DNA of 17,182 nucleotides from Peptococcaceae bacterium (GCA_003509545.1 DOLC01000095.1:5269-22450); one strand, 5' to 3'; positions 6,793-14,145 are shown, counted from the stretch's first letter. Notes: generated from the letters alone by a model not told the origin. Numbers and translations are program-made.

Positions 6793-7828
6793 CGATTTGC
6801 TGGATTTTTGTACCGGCATACTTACCAGGTTGGATGTGGGGGAAGAAGCGGCCAGACTTCTGTCCGACACCTTAGTGCAGGCTAATCTCCGGGGAGTAGA
6901 TTCCCACGGCGTCACCCGTATGGGTATCTATGTAGAGAGGATACGCCGGGGGCTGGTGGATCCCCGGGGTGAGCCCGCAATTATCCGGGATACGCCGGCC
7001 GTAGCCCTTATGGATGCCCGGAACGCCCTGGGACAGGTGGCTTCTTACCGGGCCATGCGCCTGGCCATAGAGAAGGCCAAGGCAGTGGGAACCGGGATGG
7101 TGGGCGTGCGGGGCTCCAACCACTTCGGTGCTGCAGCCTACTACACCATGTGCGCCTTAAAGGAGGATTTAATAGGCATAGCCCTGTCCAACGCCCCGGC
7201 CACTATGGCCCCCTGGGGGGCGCGCGCTCCTTACATGGGAACCAATCCCCTTTCGGTGGCCGTGCCCGCCAAGGGGAGGCTGCCCATTGTATTCGATATG
7301 GCCACTAGTATTGTAGCCCGGGGGAAGATTATCCTTGCCGCTCAAAAAGGGGAAAGCATCCCTGGGGGATGGGCTATGGATGCAGAAGGCCGCATCACCA
7401 CCGATGCCGAGAAGGCCCTGGAAGGGGCCGTGTTACCCTTCGGCGGGGCCAAGGGTTCGGCCATTGCCATCCTGATAGATGTTTTTGCCGGTATACTTAC
7501 GGGTGCGGCCTTCGGGCCCCACATAGGCGACCTATATCGTAATCTGGAGGGCAGGCAGAATCTGGGTCATGTTTTTGCCGCCGTCGATCCCGGCGTCTTC
7601 GGCGACACCGACGAGTTTAAAAACCGTATAGCTCAAATGATCGACGAGATAAAAGGGCTGCCGCCGGCCTACGGGGTTGAGGAGGTCCTGCTCCCGGGAG
7701 AAATCGAATTCCGCACGGCGGAGAGGAGAAGGAGGGAGGGGATCCCCCTGGAGCCCGAGGTAGAAGAAATGCTCCGCAGGTTGGGGCGCGAGTTTGGGGT
7801 ACCGTGGATAACGCCTGTAGGACCGTGA
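6764..7828 (+). CDS. LDH2/MDG-type malate/L-lactate (2-hydroxyacid) dehydrogenase family
   Basis: A 354-residue NAD(P)-dependent oxidoreductase of the LDH2 family, unrelated to classical lactate and malate dehydrogenases. The family includes malate, sulfolactate, ureidoglycolate and 2,3-diketogulonate enzymes. The catalytic histidine is H48 in RGVDSHGVTRM. Other signatures are GSNHFGAAAYY (117-127), MGTNPLSVAVPA (158-169) and FDMATS (177-182). Length is normal. GTG 6764 is taken as start, with a GAGG about ten bases upstream, and lies inside the 3' end of the RraA gene in another frame. TTG 6773 is an alternative that would shorten the overlap. It probably interconverts a 2-oxo acid and a 2-hydroxy acid made or used by the neighbouring aldolases. 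The substrate cannot be told from the sequence. Confidence 0.87.
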   Translation: MKSLKRYGASDLLDFCTGILTRLDVGEEAARLLSDTLVQANLRGVDSHGVTRMGIYVERIRRGLVDPRGEPAIIRDTPAVALMDARNALGQVASYRAMRLAIEKAKAVGTGMVGVRGSNHFGAAAYYTMCALKEDLIGIALSNAPATMAPWGARAPYMGTNPLSVAVPAKGRLPIVFDMATSIVARGKIILAAQKGESIPGGWAMDAEGRITTDAEKALEGAVLPFGGAKGSAIAILIDVFAGILTGAAFGPHIGDLYRNLEGRQNLGHVFAAVDPGVFGDTDEFKNRIAQMIDEIKGLPPAYGVEEVLLPGEIEFRTAERRRREGIPLEPEVEEMLRRLGREFGVPWITPVGP

Positions 7829-7835
7829 GGAACGG

Positions 7836-7847
7836 GGCGGCGCCGCC
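7836..7847. other. 12-bp GC palindrome in the LDH2-AOR gap
   Basis: GGCGGCGCCGCC is a perfect palindrome eight bases after the LDH2 stop, in an unusually G-rich 88-bp gap. A second small stem, CGCC-TGC-GGCG, lies at 7874-7884. No T-run follows either one. They could be mRNA structures that tune expression within the operon, or only a by-product of base composition. Confidence 0.3.
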
Positions 7848-7916
7848 GGGCGGGGGGAGGAAGGGCACGTTTTCGCCTGCGGCGGGGCAAATTTTACCTG
7901 TAAGGGGGTAAGACCC

Positions 7917-9773
7917 ATGTACGGCTACAACGGGAAGGTTGCCCAAGTGGATCTCACTAAGAGAACCGTACAAGAGAAACCTTTGACTTCCGAAGAGGCC
8001 CGGAAGTTTATAGGAGGCAGCGGCCTCGGGGCCTATTATTTGGCTCGTCATTTCAAGGAGCATTCCGGGGATGCAGCGGTAGATCCTTTCAGTCCGGAGA
8101 ACCCCCTTATCTTCACCGTAGGACCTTACGTCGATACGCCGGTACCGTGCAGCGGGCGCCATGCAGTTACCACCCTGTCTCCCCTCACGGGCATCTTTGC
8201 CGAGTCCGACATCGGCGGTTCCTGGGGCGTGGCCTTTAAACGGGCGGGCTATGATGGCCTAATCGTCACCGGCCGGGCCGATTCTCCCGTCTATATCCTG
8301 GTGGCAGAGGGCCGGGTCAGCATACACGACGCTGCCGCCTACTGGGGCAAAGATACCTTTGCCACTTACGAGGAGCTGAAGGGGGCCACCGGCGGGGAGG
8401 TAACCTGCATTGGGCCGGCGGGGGAAAGGCTCGTCAGGTATGCGTCCATTATGAGCGACGGCAGGGACGCCAGGGCAGCAGGCCGCTGCGGCGTGGGAGC
8501 GGTTATGGGCTCCAAGAACCTGAAGGCCGTGGTAGCCAGGGGAGATAAACGAACCGAAATATGGGACCAGTCGGCTTTGGCGGCTGGGGTTAAGGCCATG
8601 ATCCCCCGGATACGCCAGGGCAACGCCGGTATGACGCGGTACGGTACGGCAGGAGGGGTTATTACCCACGAAAGCTACGGGAACTTTCCCTTACAGAATT
8701 GGCGGCTGGGCCGGTGGCCGGAAGGCGTGGAAAAGATATCCGGCCAGCGCATAGAACAGACCATCTTGGCGGGAAGGTACTACTGTCGCGGCTGCGTTAT
8801 AGGTTGTGGGAAGAAAATACGCATAAAGGAGGGGAAATACGCGGGAGTAGAGGGTGCGGGGCCGGAATATGAGACCTTAGGTTGTCTGGGCGGGATGTGC
8901 CTCGTAGACGATCTCGAAGCCATAGCCTACGCCAACGAGCTCTGCAACCGTTACGGGATGGATACCATCACTACAGGGAATGCCATTGCCTTTGCTATGG
9001 AGGCCTTCGAAAAGGGCCTCATCGGCGAAGGCGATACAGGGGGGGTGAAACTCACCTGGGGCAATGCCGAAGCCATGGTAGAAATGGTGCGGCAGATAGG
9101 TGAGAGGACGGGTTTAGGTAAGCTCTTGGGGGAAGGAGTGAAGCGCGCCGCCGAAGCCATAGGGGGGCTGGCCGTGGAATTCGCCCACCACGTTAAAGGG
9201 CTGGAATTTCCCGCCCACGACCCCCGGGCCTTCAACGGCGTAGCCCTGGCCTATGCCACCTCCAATAGAGGGGCCTGTCACCTACAAGCCTTTACCCATC
9301 CCTTTGAGCGGGTGGTAAAGATGCCCGAAATGGGATATGAAGAGCCCCACGACCGTTTGGCCGTGGAGGGCAAGGGGCAATTTGTGGCCGGGTTACAAAA
9401 CCTGATGTCCATGGTGGACTCCCTCAAAATATGCAAGTTCGTGTTCAACGGCGGCGTCCAGGTAAGTCACCTGACCTCGTGGTTGAACTCCATTACCGGC
9501 TGGAACATAAGTCCTCGGGAATTCCTCGAGACGGGGGAACGGTTGTTTACCTTAAAGAGAATGTTCAATGTGCGGTACTGCCGGATTAGCAGGAAAGACG
9601 ACACTCTGCCGCCTCGTCCCTTAACCTGGAAACGGCGGGGTGAGGGTGTAACCGTCAACTTGCCCCCCCTGGGCCGTATGTTGAGCGACTACTATGAATG
9701 CCGCGGGTGGGACGAGATAGGGATACCTACCCGGGAAGTACTGGAGCGGCTGGACATAGCAGACCTTTTCTAA
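7917..9773 (+). CDS. Tungsten-type aldehyde:ferredoxin oxidoreductase
   Basis: A 618-residue enzyme that oxidises aldehydes to carboxylic acids and passes electrons to ferredoxin through a [4Fe-4S] cluster. It can also reduce activated acids to aldehydes when reduced ferredoxin is plentiful. The cluster ligands are the CRGCVIGC motif (C290, C293, C297) and C506 in DSLKICKF. Cofactor-binding segments include GPEYETLG (315-322) and KGLEFPAHDPR (427-437), and the N-terminal domain begins with the usual YNGKVAQVDLT. Full length for the family. ATG 7917 follows AAGGGGGT by about eight bases. The family uses a W-bispterin cofactor, so it must be fed by tungstate uptake and pterin genes outside the window. 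With the adjacent alcohol dehydrogenase it could process an aldehyde released by one of the aldolases. Substrate range is unknown. Confidence 0.93.
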   Translation: MYGYNGKVAQVDLTKRTVQEKPLTSEEARKFIGGSGLGAYYLARHFKEHSGDAAVDPFSPENPLIFTVGPYVDTPVPCSGRHAVTTLSPLTGIFAESDIGGSWGVAFKRAGYDGLIVTGRADSPVYILVAEGRVSIHDAAAYWGKDTFATYEELKGATGGEVTCIGPAGERLVRYASIMSDGRDARAAGRCGVGAVMGSKNLKAVVARGDKRTEIWDQSALAAGVKAMIPRIRQGNAGMTRYGTAGGVITHESYGNFPLQNWRLGRWPEGVEKISGQRIEQTILAGRYYCRGCVIGCGKKIRIKEGKYAGVEGAGPEYETLGCLGGMCLVDDLEAIAYANELCNRYGMDTITTGNAIAFAMEAFEKGLIGEGDTGGVKLTWGNAEAMVEMVRQIGERTGLGKLLGEGVKRAAEAIGGLAVEFAHHVKGLEFPAHDPRAFNGVALAYATSNRGACHLQAFTHPFERVVKMPEMGYEEPHDRLAVEGKGQFVAGLQNLMSMVDSLKICKFVFNGGVQVSHLTSWLNSITGWNISPREFLETGERLFTLKRMFNVRYCRISRKDDTLPPRPLTWKRRGEGVTVNLPPLGRMLSDYYECRGWDEIGIPTREVLERLDIADLF

Positions 9774-9804
9774 AGCTTAAACGCCATGGTCGGGAGTTGG
9801 GAGC

Positions 9805-10953
9805 ATGCTATATACTTACAAACTTCCCACGGAACTAATATTCGGCGCAGGATGCTTAAAAGCCTTACCGGCGAGGCTGCGGGAATTGGGGAAAGAACGC
9901 ATTTTTGTGGTTACCGACCGAGGGGTTAAGGCGGCGGGGATTTTGGAGAGGGTACTAAGAATTTTGCAGGAGGAACGGTTTAAGGTTTCCGTTTATGACG
10001 CAATTGAGGGAGAGCCTACTACCGATCTGGTTGAACGGGTAATGGAGGAACTTAGACAATCCGGTGCCCACTTGGTGGTGGGCTTGGGCGGAGGTAGCGC
10101 CCTGGATACGGCGAAAGCCGTAGCCGCCATGGCAACTAACGAGGGCAAAATCTTCGATTATGCAGGTATTGGGAAAATCAAGAATGAACCTCTGCCTATA
10201 GTGGCGATACCTACCACCGCCGGAACCGGCAGCGAAGCTACCATGTGGGCGGTCGTCACCGACAGGGCGGCCAAGGTAAAGACGGGTATAGGGAGTTATA
10301 AGATAGTGCCCGTCTTTGCGGTCCTTGATCCGGAGCTAACTATAACTATGCCTCCGCGGGTAACGGCCGCCTCAGGCCTGGACGCCCTGTGTCATGCCAT
10401 TGAGTCCTACGTGTGTACGGCGACCCAGCCCATATCTGAAGCCCTGGCCCTCCAGGCCATCAAACTTATTGCCCGCAGCCTGCGGAAGGCCGTAGCCAAC
10501 GGCCGGGACCTAAAAGCCAGGGCTGATATGCTCTATGCCAGTACTATTGCGGCTTTGGCCTTTAATGTTACCAGGCTGGGGATTGCCCATGCCCTAGCTT
10601 CGCCCCTGGGTGCGCACTTCGGGGTGCCCCATGGAATTGCCAATGCTATTCTTCTTCCCCATGTCATGGAATATAACTTAATAGGCGCACCGGAAAAATT
10701 CGCCGAGATCGCCGCGGCCTTTGGGGAGGACGTCTCCCACCTGCCTCCCATGGAAGCCGCCCGCAAAGGGGTGAAGGCGGTTGAAGAATTAACAAAGGAT
10801 GTGGGTATAACCGACAAATTAAGCAGTTACGGGGCTACGGAGGACAAATTGGGTCCGATAGTAGAGGAGGCCATAACTAGCGGGAATATAACGGTTAACC
10901 CCCGCCAGCCCAGTACGGGGGATTTGCTGGCGATATGCAAGAAAATCCTGTAG
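9805..10953 (+). CDS. Iron-type (group III) alcohol dehydrogenase, copy 1
   Basis: A 382-residue NAD(P)-dependent alcohol/aldehyde oxidoreductase of the Fe-ADH family. The nucleotide-binding GGGSALDTAK (95-104) and TTAGTGSE (137-144) motifs are intact. Two expected metal ligands are present (D193 and H197 in GLDALCHAIE), as is the PHG histidine H276. However, the third canonical ligand, the His of the AHPLGA motif, is Ser266 (LASPLGAH), with a new His at 271. The protein aligns without gaps to the second copy at 12115-13263. ATG 9805 has CGGGAG eight bases upstream and follows the aldehyde oxidoreductase by 31 bp, so it is the last gene of unit 1. It probably reduces an aldehyde, or oxidises the matching alcohol; whether it binds iron, zinc or no metal is open. 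Confidence 0.9.
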   Translation: MLYTYKLPTELIFGAGCLKALPARLRELGKERIFVVTDRGVKAAGILERVLRILQEERFKVSVYDAIEGEPTTDLVERVMEELRQSGAHLVVGLGGGSALDTAKAVAAMATNEGKIFDYAGIGKIKNEPLPIVAIPTTAGTGSEATMWAVVTDRAAKVKTGIGSYKIVPVFAVLDPELTITMPPRVTAASGLDALCHAIESYVCTATQPISEALALQAIKLIARSLRKAVANGRDLKARADMLYASTIAALAFNVTRLGIAHALASPLGAHFGVPHGIANAILLPHVMEYNLIGAPEKFAEIAAAFGEDVSHLPPMEAARKGVKAVEELTKDVGITDKLSSYGATEDKLGPIVEEAITSGNITVNPRQPSTGDLLAICKKIL

Positions 10954-10965
10954 GGGGTACCCCGG

Positions 10966-11106
10966 GGTTAATTGCGGTTCCCTTTAAGGTCTCGGCTTCT
11001 TTCGAAATTCCTTTTTAACAAAAGTACAAACGGATTGATAAATTAGGTGAGAAATTATTGAGAAAAGACTGCAAGAAAGTTATCTAGACACCATTCGCAA
11101 TTAACC
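10966..11106. repeat. Perfect 11-bp inverted repeat flanking a 119-bp regulatory segment
   Basis: GGTTAATTGCG at 10966-10976 is the exact reverse complement of CGCAATTAACC at 11096-11106. The tandem motif array lies between the arms and the sigma-54 promoter just outside the right arm. Neither ADH gene nor aldolase gene is touched. The arms may be a regulator site pair, a loop-forming element or a remnant of a small mobile unit. Confidence 0.6.
11035..11079 (+). promoter_or_regulatory. Tandem nine-base motif array, candidate enhancer-binding-protein site (unit 2)
   Basis: TTGATAAAT (11035), GTGAGAAAT (11047), TTGAGAAAA (11058) and a degenerate GCAAGAAAG (11071) follow one another at steps of 12, 11 and 13 bp. 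They lie on one face of the helix, 57-93 bp upstream of the -24 GG. The same motif, order and distances recur before unit 3 (14053-14096). Position and phasing are those of an upstream activating site for a sigma-54 activator; the protein is not in this window. Confidence 0.65.
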
Positions 11107-11126
11107 ACCTTCCTTGCCATGCGTAC

Positions 11127-11142
11127 CGGCATGGAACTTGCA
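11127..11142 (+). promoter_or_regulatory. Sigma-54 (-24/-12) promoter of the unit 2 operon
   Basis: CGGCATGGAACTTGCA fits the sigma-54 consensus TGGCAYG-N4-TTGCA at all but the first position, with GG (11128-11129) and GC (11140-11141) exactly ten bases apart. The expected start point is about 11153, leaving a leader of roughly 47 bases before the aldolase gene. CCATGC-GTACCG-GCATGG (11117-11134), a perfect 6-bp stem, overlaps the -24 element and could be a further operator. Confidence 0.75.
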
Positions 11143-11199
11143 AAAAGGTTTTAGTGGGTTGTCCGGGAAAGTGAACACCCATTGGGAGGTGAAGGAGGA

Positions 11200-12084
11200 T
11201 TGCGGGGGATTTACGCTCCCATTGCCACGCCCTTTAAGGGTGAGGAAGTGGCCTACGACAAGCTGGAGGCCAATTTACAATTCTGGGTGGCTTCCAAGCT
11301 GGCGGGTATTGTGGTTTTAGGGTCCAACGGAGAATTTGTTCTTCTGGATGCTACAGAAAAGGAAAGGCTTATCAGTTTTTGTTGCGAAACGGTAGAGGGA
11401 CGCAAAGGGGTTGTGGCCGGCACTGGCGCGGAATCTACCCGGGAGACGATAAGGCTTTCCAAGAAGGCGGCTGCCGCGGGGGTCGATGCGGTGCTGGTGG
11501 TGACTCCCAGCTATTACAAGGGCAGTTATAACGACAGGGCCCTCAAAAAATACTTCTTCGACGTGGCCGATGCCTCCCCGGTGCCGGTGATCCTCTACAA
11601 CATGCCGCGGAATACCGGCATAAATATCTCTTCCAGGCTGGTAGCGGAACTCGCTGCCCACCCCAACATTATCGGCATCAAGGACAGCGGCGGCAATATC
11701 GTCCAGATCGCCGAGACAATCAAAAATACCCCGTCTGATTTTGCCGTTTTTGCCGGTTCGGCGAGTTTCCTGTTGCCGGCCCTGGCCCTGGGGGCCAGGG
11801 GGGGTACCCTGGCCTTAGCCAACGTGCTGCCCAATGAATGCGCCGAGGTACAGGAACATTATGAAGCCGGAGATATGGAGGCCGCCCGCACCCTGCAGCT
11901 GAAACTCCTGGAGATCAATGCTGCGGTGACCACCCGCTGGGGTGTGGCGGGCCTTAAGGCGGCCATGGACATGGTGGGTCTTTACGGTGGGGACCCGCGT
12001 CCGCCTTTGCTGCCCTTGGCGCCGGAAGAGCGCGAAGAGCTCCGGAACATCTTAGTGCGTACCGGACTGGTAGAAGTCCGCTAA
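11200..12084 (+). CDS. DapA-superfamily aldolase, 4-hydroxy-2-oxoglutarate aldolase-like
   Basis: A 294-residue class I (Schiff-base) aldolase of the dihydrodipicolinate synthase superfamily. It keeps the active-site lysine K161 in IIGIKDSGG, the tyrosine Y133 in ILYNMP, and the substrate loop as GSNGE (41-45) in place of the GTTGE of true DapA. GSNGEF, NTG, KDSGG, the GSA.FL segment, ALANVL and NAAVT.R.G..GLK..MD..G.YGG are what I recall of vertebrate HOGA1, which splits 4-hydroxy-2-oxoglutarate into pyruvate and glyoxylate. Other pyruvate-dependent aldolases of the superfamily cannot be excluded. TTG 11200 gives the usual MRGIYAPIATPF start with GGGAGG about ten bases upstream; TTG 11182 in the same frame has no SD. 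It is the first gene of a sigma-54 unit with an alcohol dehydrogenase and an SDR, and is not a lysine biosynthesis gene by context. Confidence 0.87.
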   Translation: MRGIYAPIATPFKGEEVAYDKLEANLQFWVASKLAGIVVLGSNGEFVLLDATEKERLISFCCETVEGRKGVVAGTGAESTRETIRLSKKAAAAGVDAVLVVTPSYYKGSYNDRALKKYFFDVADASPVPVILYNMPRNTGINISSRLVAELAAHPNIIGIKDSGGNIVQIAETIKNTPSDFAVFAGSASFLLPALALGARGGTLALANVLPNECAEVQEHYEAGDMEAARTLQLKLLEINAAVTTRWGVAGLKAAMDMVGLYGGDPRPPLLPLAPEEREELRNILVRTGLVEVR

Positions 12085-12114
12085 GGGGTTAATCTTTCCG
12101 GGAGGAGGGGGACT

Positions 12115-13263
12115 GTGCTAGGGGTCTATAAACTTCCTACCGAGCTGTTTTTCGGGTGCGGTGCGTCCAGGCACGCCGGCGAAAAACTTAAAGAGTTGGG
12201 GGCCCGCAAGGTATTCGTAGTTTGTGACCCGGGGATAAAGCAGGCCGGGTTGCTGGAAGGAATCACGACCTCCTTGAAGGAGGCCGGCTTGGAGTACACG
12301 GTATATGAGGATATTAAACCCGAGCCCACCAGCGACATAATCGAAGAGGGTACGGAGCATCTCGGGAAGAGCGGTTGCGATGTGGTTTTGGGGGTGGGCG
12401 GCGGGAGCGCCCTAGATTGCGCTAAGGCCTTTGCGGCCATGGTGACCAATGAAGGACGAATAACCGACTACACCGGCCTTGGCAAGCTGAAAAACAAACC
12501 CCTCCCCATAGTGGCCGTTCCCACTACGGCGGGAACGGGGAGTGAAGCTACCATGTTCACTGTCATCACAGATGCGCAGACCAAAATGAAGGCGCCGGTA
12601 GGCAGCTACATGCTCATGCCGGTTCTGGCCATCCTGGACCCCGAATTAACGGTGGGCTTACCTCCCCACTTAACTGCCTCTACGGGTATGGATGCCCTTA
12701 CCCATGCCGTAGAATCTTACGTTAATGTTAACAGTCATTATATTTCCGAAGCCCTGTCCCTCCAGGCCATCAAGCTTATTGCCCGCAGCCTGCGGAAGGC
12801 CGTGGCCAAGGGTACTAACCTTAAAGCCAGGGAAGATATGCTCTTGGCCAGCACCATAGCCGCCCTGGCCTTCAATTCCACCCGGCTGGGTCTGGTCCAT
12901 GCCATGTCGCAGCCCGCCGGAGCCCATTTCGGCATTCCCCACGGCTTGAGCAACGCCATCCTGTTGCCCCACGTGATGGAATATAACCTGATGGGTAACC
13001 CGGAGAAGTTTGCCGAAATCGCCGCCCTTTTCGGTGAGCCCACCGCGGGCTTGCCAGTTATGGCGGCCGCCGCCAAGGCGGTAAAAGCGGTTAAGGAGTT
13101 AATGGCCGACATAGGCATAGTTGAAGGGCTGGGCGCTTTCGGTGTGCGGGAAGAGCACCTGGGTATGCTGGCCGATGAAGCCCTGACCAGTGGAAATGTG
13201 CCCCTCAATCCGCGGCAGCCTTCCAAGGGGGACATCATCGAAATCTACAAAAAGGCTTTGTAA
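12115..13263 (+). CDS. Iron-type (group III) alcohol dehydrogenase, copy 2
   Basis: A 382-residue paralogue of the gene at 9805-10953, colinear without indels. The GGGSALDCAK (95-104) and TTAGTGSE (137-144) motifs and ligands D193, H197 and H276 are present, but the third canonical metal histidine is Gln266 (AMSQPAGAH). As in copy 1, a His occurs at 271. The GTG start at 12115 has a strong GGAGGAGGGGG upstream, 30 bp after the aldolase stop, and the SDR gene begins 14 bp after its own stop. This tight spacing supports one operon. It probably reduces or oxidises the aldehyde/alcohol linked to the aldolase reaction. A 49-bp patch is almost identical at DNA level to copy 1, suggesting conversion between the paralogues. 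Metal and substrate are unknown. Confidence 0.9.
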   Translation: MLGVYKLPTELFFGCGASRHAGEKLKELGARKVFVVCDPGIKQAGLLEGITTSLKEAGLEYTVYEDIKPEPTSDIIEEGTEHLGKSGCDVVLGVGGGSALDCAKAFAAMVTNEGRITDYTGLGKLKNKPLPIVAVPTTAGTGSEATMFTVITDAQTKMKAPVGSYMLMPVLAILDPELTVGLPPHLTASTGMDALTHAVESYVNVNSHYISEALSLQAIKLIARSLRKAVAKGTNLKAREDMLLASTIAALAFNSTRLGLVHAMSQPAGAHFGIPHGLSNAILLPHVMEYNLMGNPEKFAEIAALFGEPTAGLPVMAAAAKAVKAVKELMADIGIVEGLGAFGVREEHLGMLADEALTSGNVPLNPRQPSKGDIIEIYKKAL

Positions 13264-13277
13264 CGAGGGTGATTTTT

Positions 13278-14030
13278 ATGGGTGAGTTCACGGGCCGGGT
13301 CGCCTTGGTGACGGGCGGGAGTAAGGGTATAGGCAGGGCTACGGTGCGCCGGTTCTGCCAGGAAGGAGCCGCTTGCGTTATCGTGAATCGCAATGAGGCC
13401 GAAGGGCGGGACTGCGCGGCGGAGCTGGCGCAGCAGGGCTACCGGGCGGTGGCTATAGCGGCCGATGTTTCCAAGGGTGAGGACATCAGGCGGATGGTAA
13501 AGGCGGTTCTCGAAGAGTTTGACCGCATCGACATCCTGGTTAACTGCGCCGGAGTCAATATCCGCAAGCCGGCCGTGGAGTACACGGAGGAAGATTGGAA
13601 TTTCATGGTGGACATCAATCTCAAGGGGACCTTTTTCACCTGCCTGGAGGTGGGCAGGCACATGATTGAGCGGGGAGGAGGTGCCATTGTCAACCTAGCC
13701 TCCATCCAGAGCGAGGAAGTCCTGCCCGAGCGCTCCATCTATGCGGCCACCAAGGGCGGTGTGAGGCAGCTGACTAAAGCCCTGGCCGTAGAGTGGGCTA
13801 AATACAATATAAGGGTAAACGCCGTCTCCCCGGCTTTTATCAGCACTCCCATGGTGGAAAGGGTACTGGCCGACCCTAAGTGGCACCAACTGATTACCTC
13901 GCGCACCCTTTTGGGGAGGCCGGGCTCGCCGGAGGAAGTGGCGGAAGTCATTCTCTTCCTGGCCTCTCCCCGGGCCAGCTACATCACAGGGGCCAATATC
14001 CTGGTGGACGGCGGCTGGACGGCGGGCTAG
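13278..14030 (+). CDS. Short-chain dehydrogenase/reductase, gluconate 5-dehydrogenase/KduD-like
   Basis: A 250-residue classical SDR. The Rossmann glycine motif is TGGSKGIG (12-19), followed by NCAG (89-92). The catalytic tetrad N114, S142, Y155 and K159 (YAATK) is intact, and the C-terminal GANILVDGGW is typical. Residues such as N.RKPA.EYTEEDWN resemble gluconate 5-dehydrogenase and 2-deoxy-3-keto-sugar acid dehydrogenases, which fits a sugar acid route, but SDR substrate calls from sequence are weak. Asn37-Arg38 after strand beta2 leave NAD versus NADP open, with a lean to NADP. ATG 13278 is preferred over GTG 13269 because GAGGGTG ends six bases before the ATG and is too close to the GTG. 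It is the last gene of unit 2. Confidence 0.88.
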   Translation: MGEFTGRVALVTGGSKGIGRATVRRFCQEGAACVIVNRNEAEGRDCAAELAQQGYRAVAIAADVSKGEDIRRMVKAVLEEFDRIDILVNCAGVNIRKPAVEYTEEDWNFMVDINLKGTFFTCLEVGRHMIERGGGAIVNLASIQSEEVLPERSIYAATKGGVRQLTKALAVEWAKYNIRVNAVSPAFISTPMVERVLADPKWHQLITSRTLLGRPGSPEEVAEVILFLASPRASYITGANILVDGGWTAG

Positions 14031-14052
14031 CCGACAAGTAAAGGGGCCGCTC

Positions 14053-14096
14053 GTGAGAAATGCTGTGATAAAAACGTGAGAAATAGGGTGAGAAAG
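14053..14096 (+). promoter_or_regulatory. Tandem nine-base motif array, candidate enhancer-binding-protein site (unit 3)
   Basis: GTGAGAAAT (14053), GTGATAAAA (14065), GTGAGAAAT (14076) and GTGAGAAAG (14088) are spaced 12, 11 and 12 bp apart. Their distances to the -24 GG at 14147 are 94, 82, 71 and 59 bp, almost the same as in the array at 11035-11079. Four good copies make this the clearer of the two arrays. Confidence 0.72.
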
Positions 14097-14145
14097 CCAT
14101 GCCCGGCATACCCACACGGCCCGAGAATTGAAGGAGGACAAGTGA

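Noticed and set aside
7866..7882. GGGCACGTTTT sequence before the AOR gene as a sigma-54 -24 box
   Set aside because: The -24 half looks good, but ten bases after GG there is CC rather than GC, so the -12 element is missing.
10954..10967. GGGGTACCCC/CCCCGGGG palindromes after the first ADH gene as a terminator
   Set aside because: There is no proper loop and no T-run, so it does not fit a rho-independent terminator.
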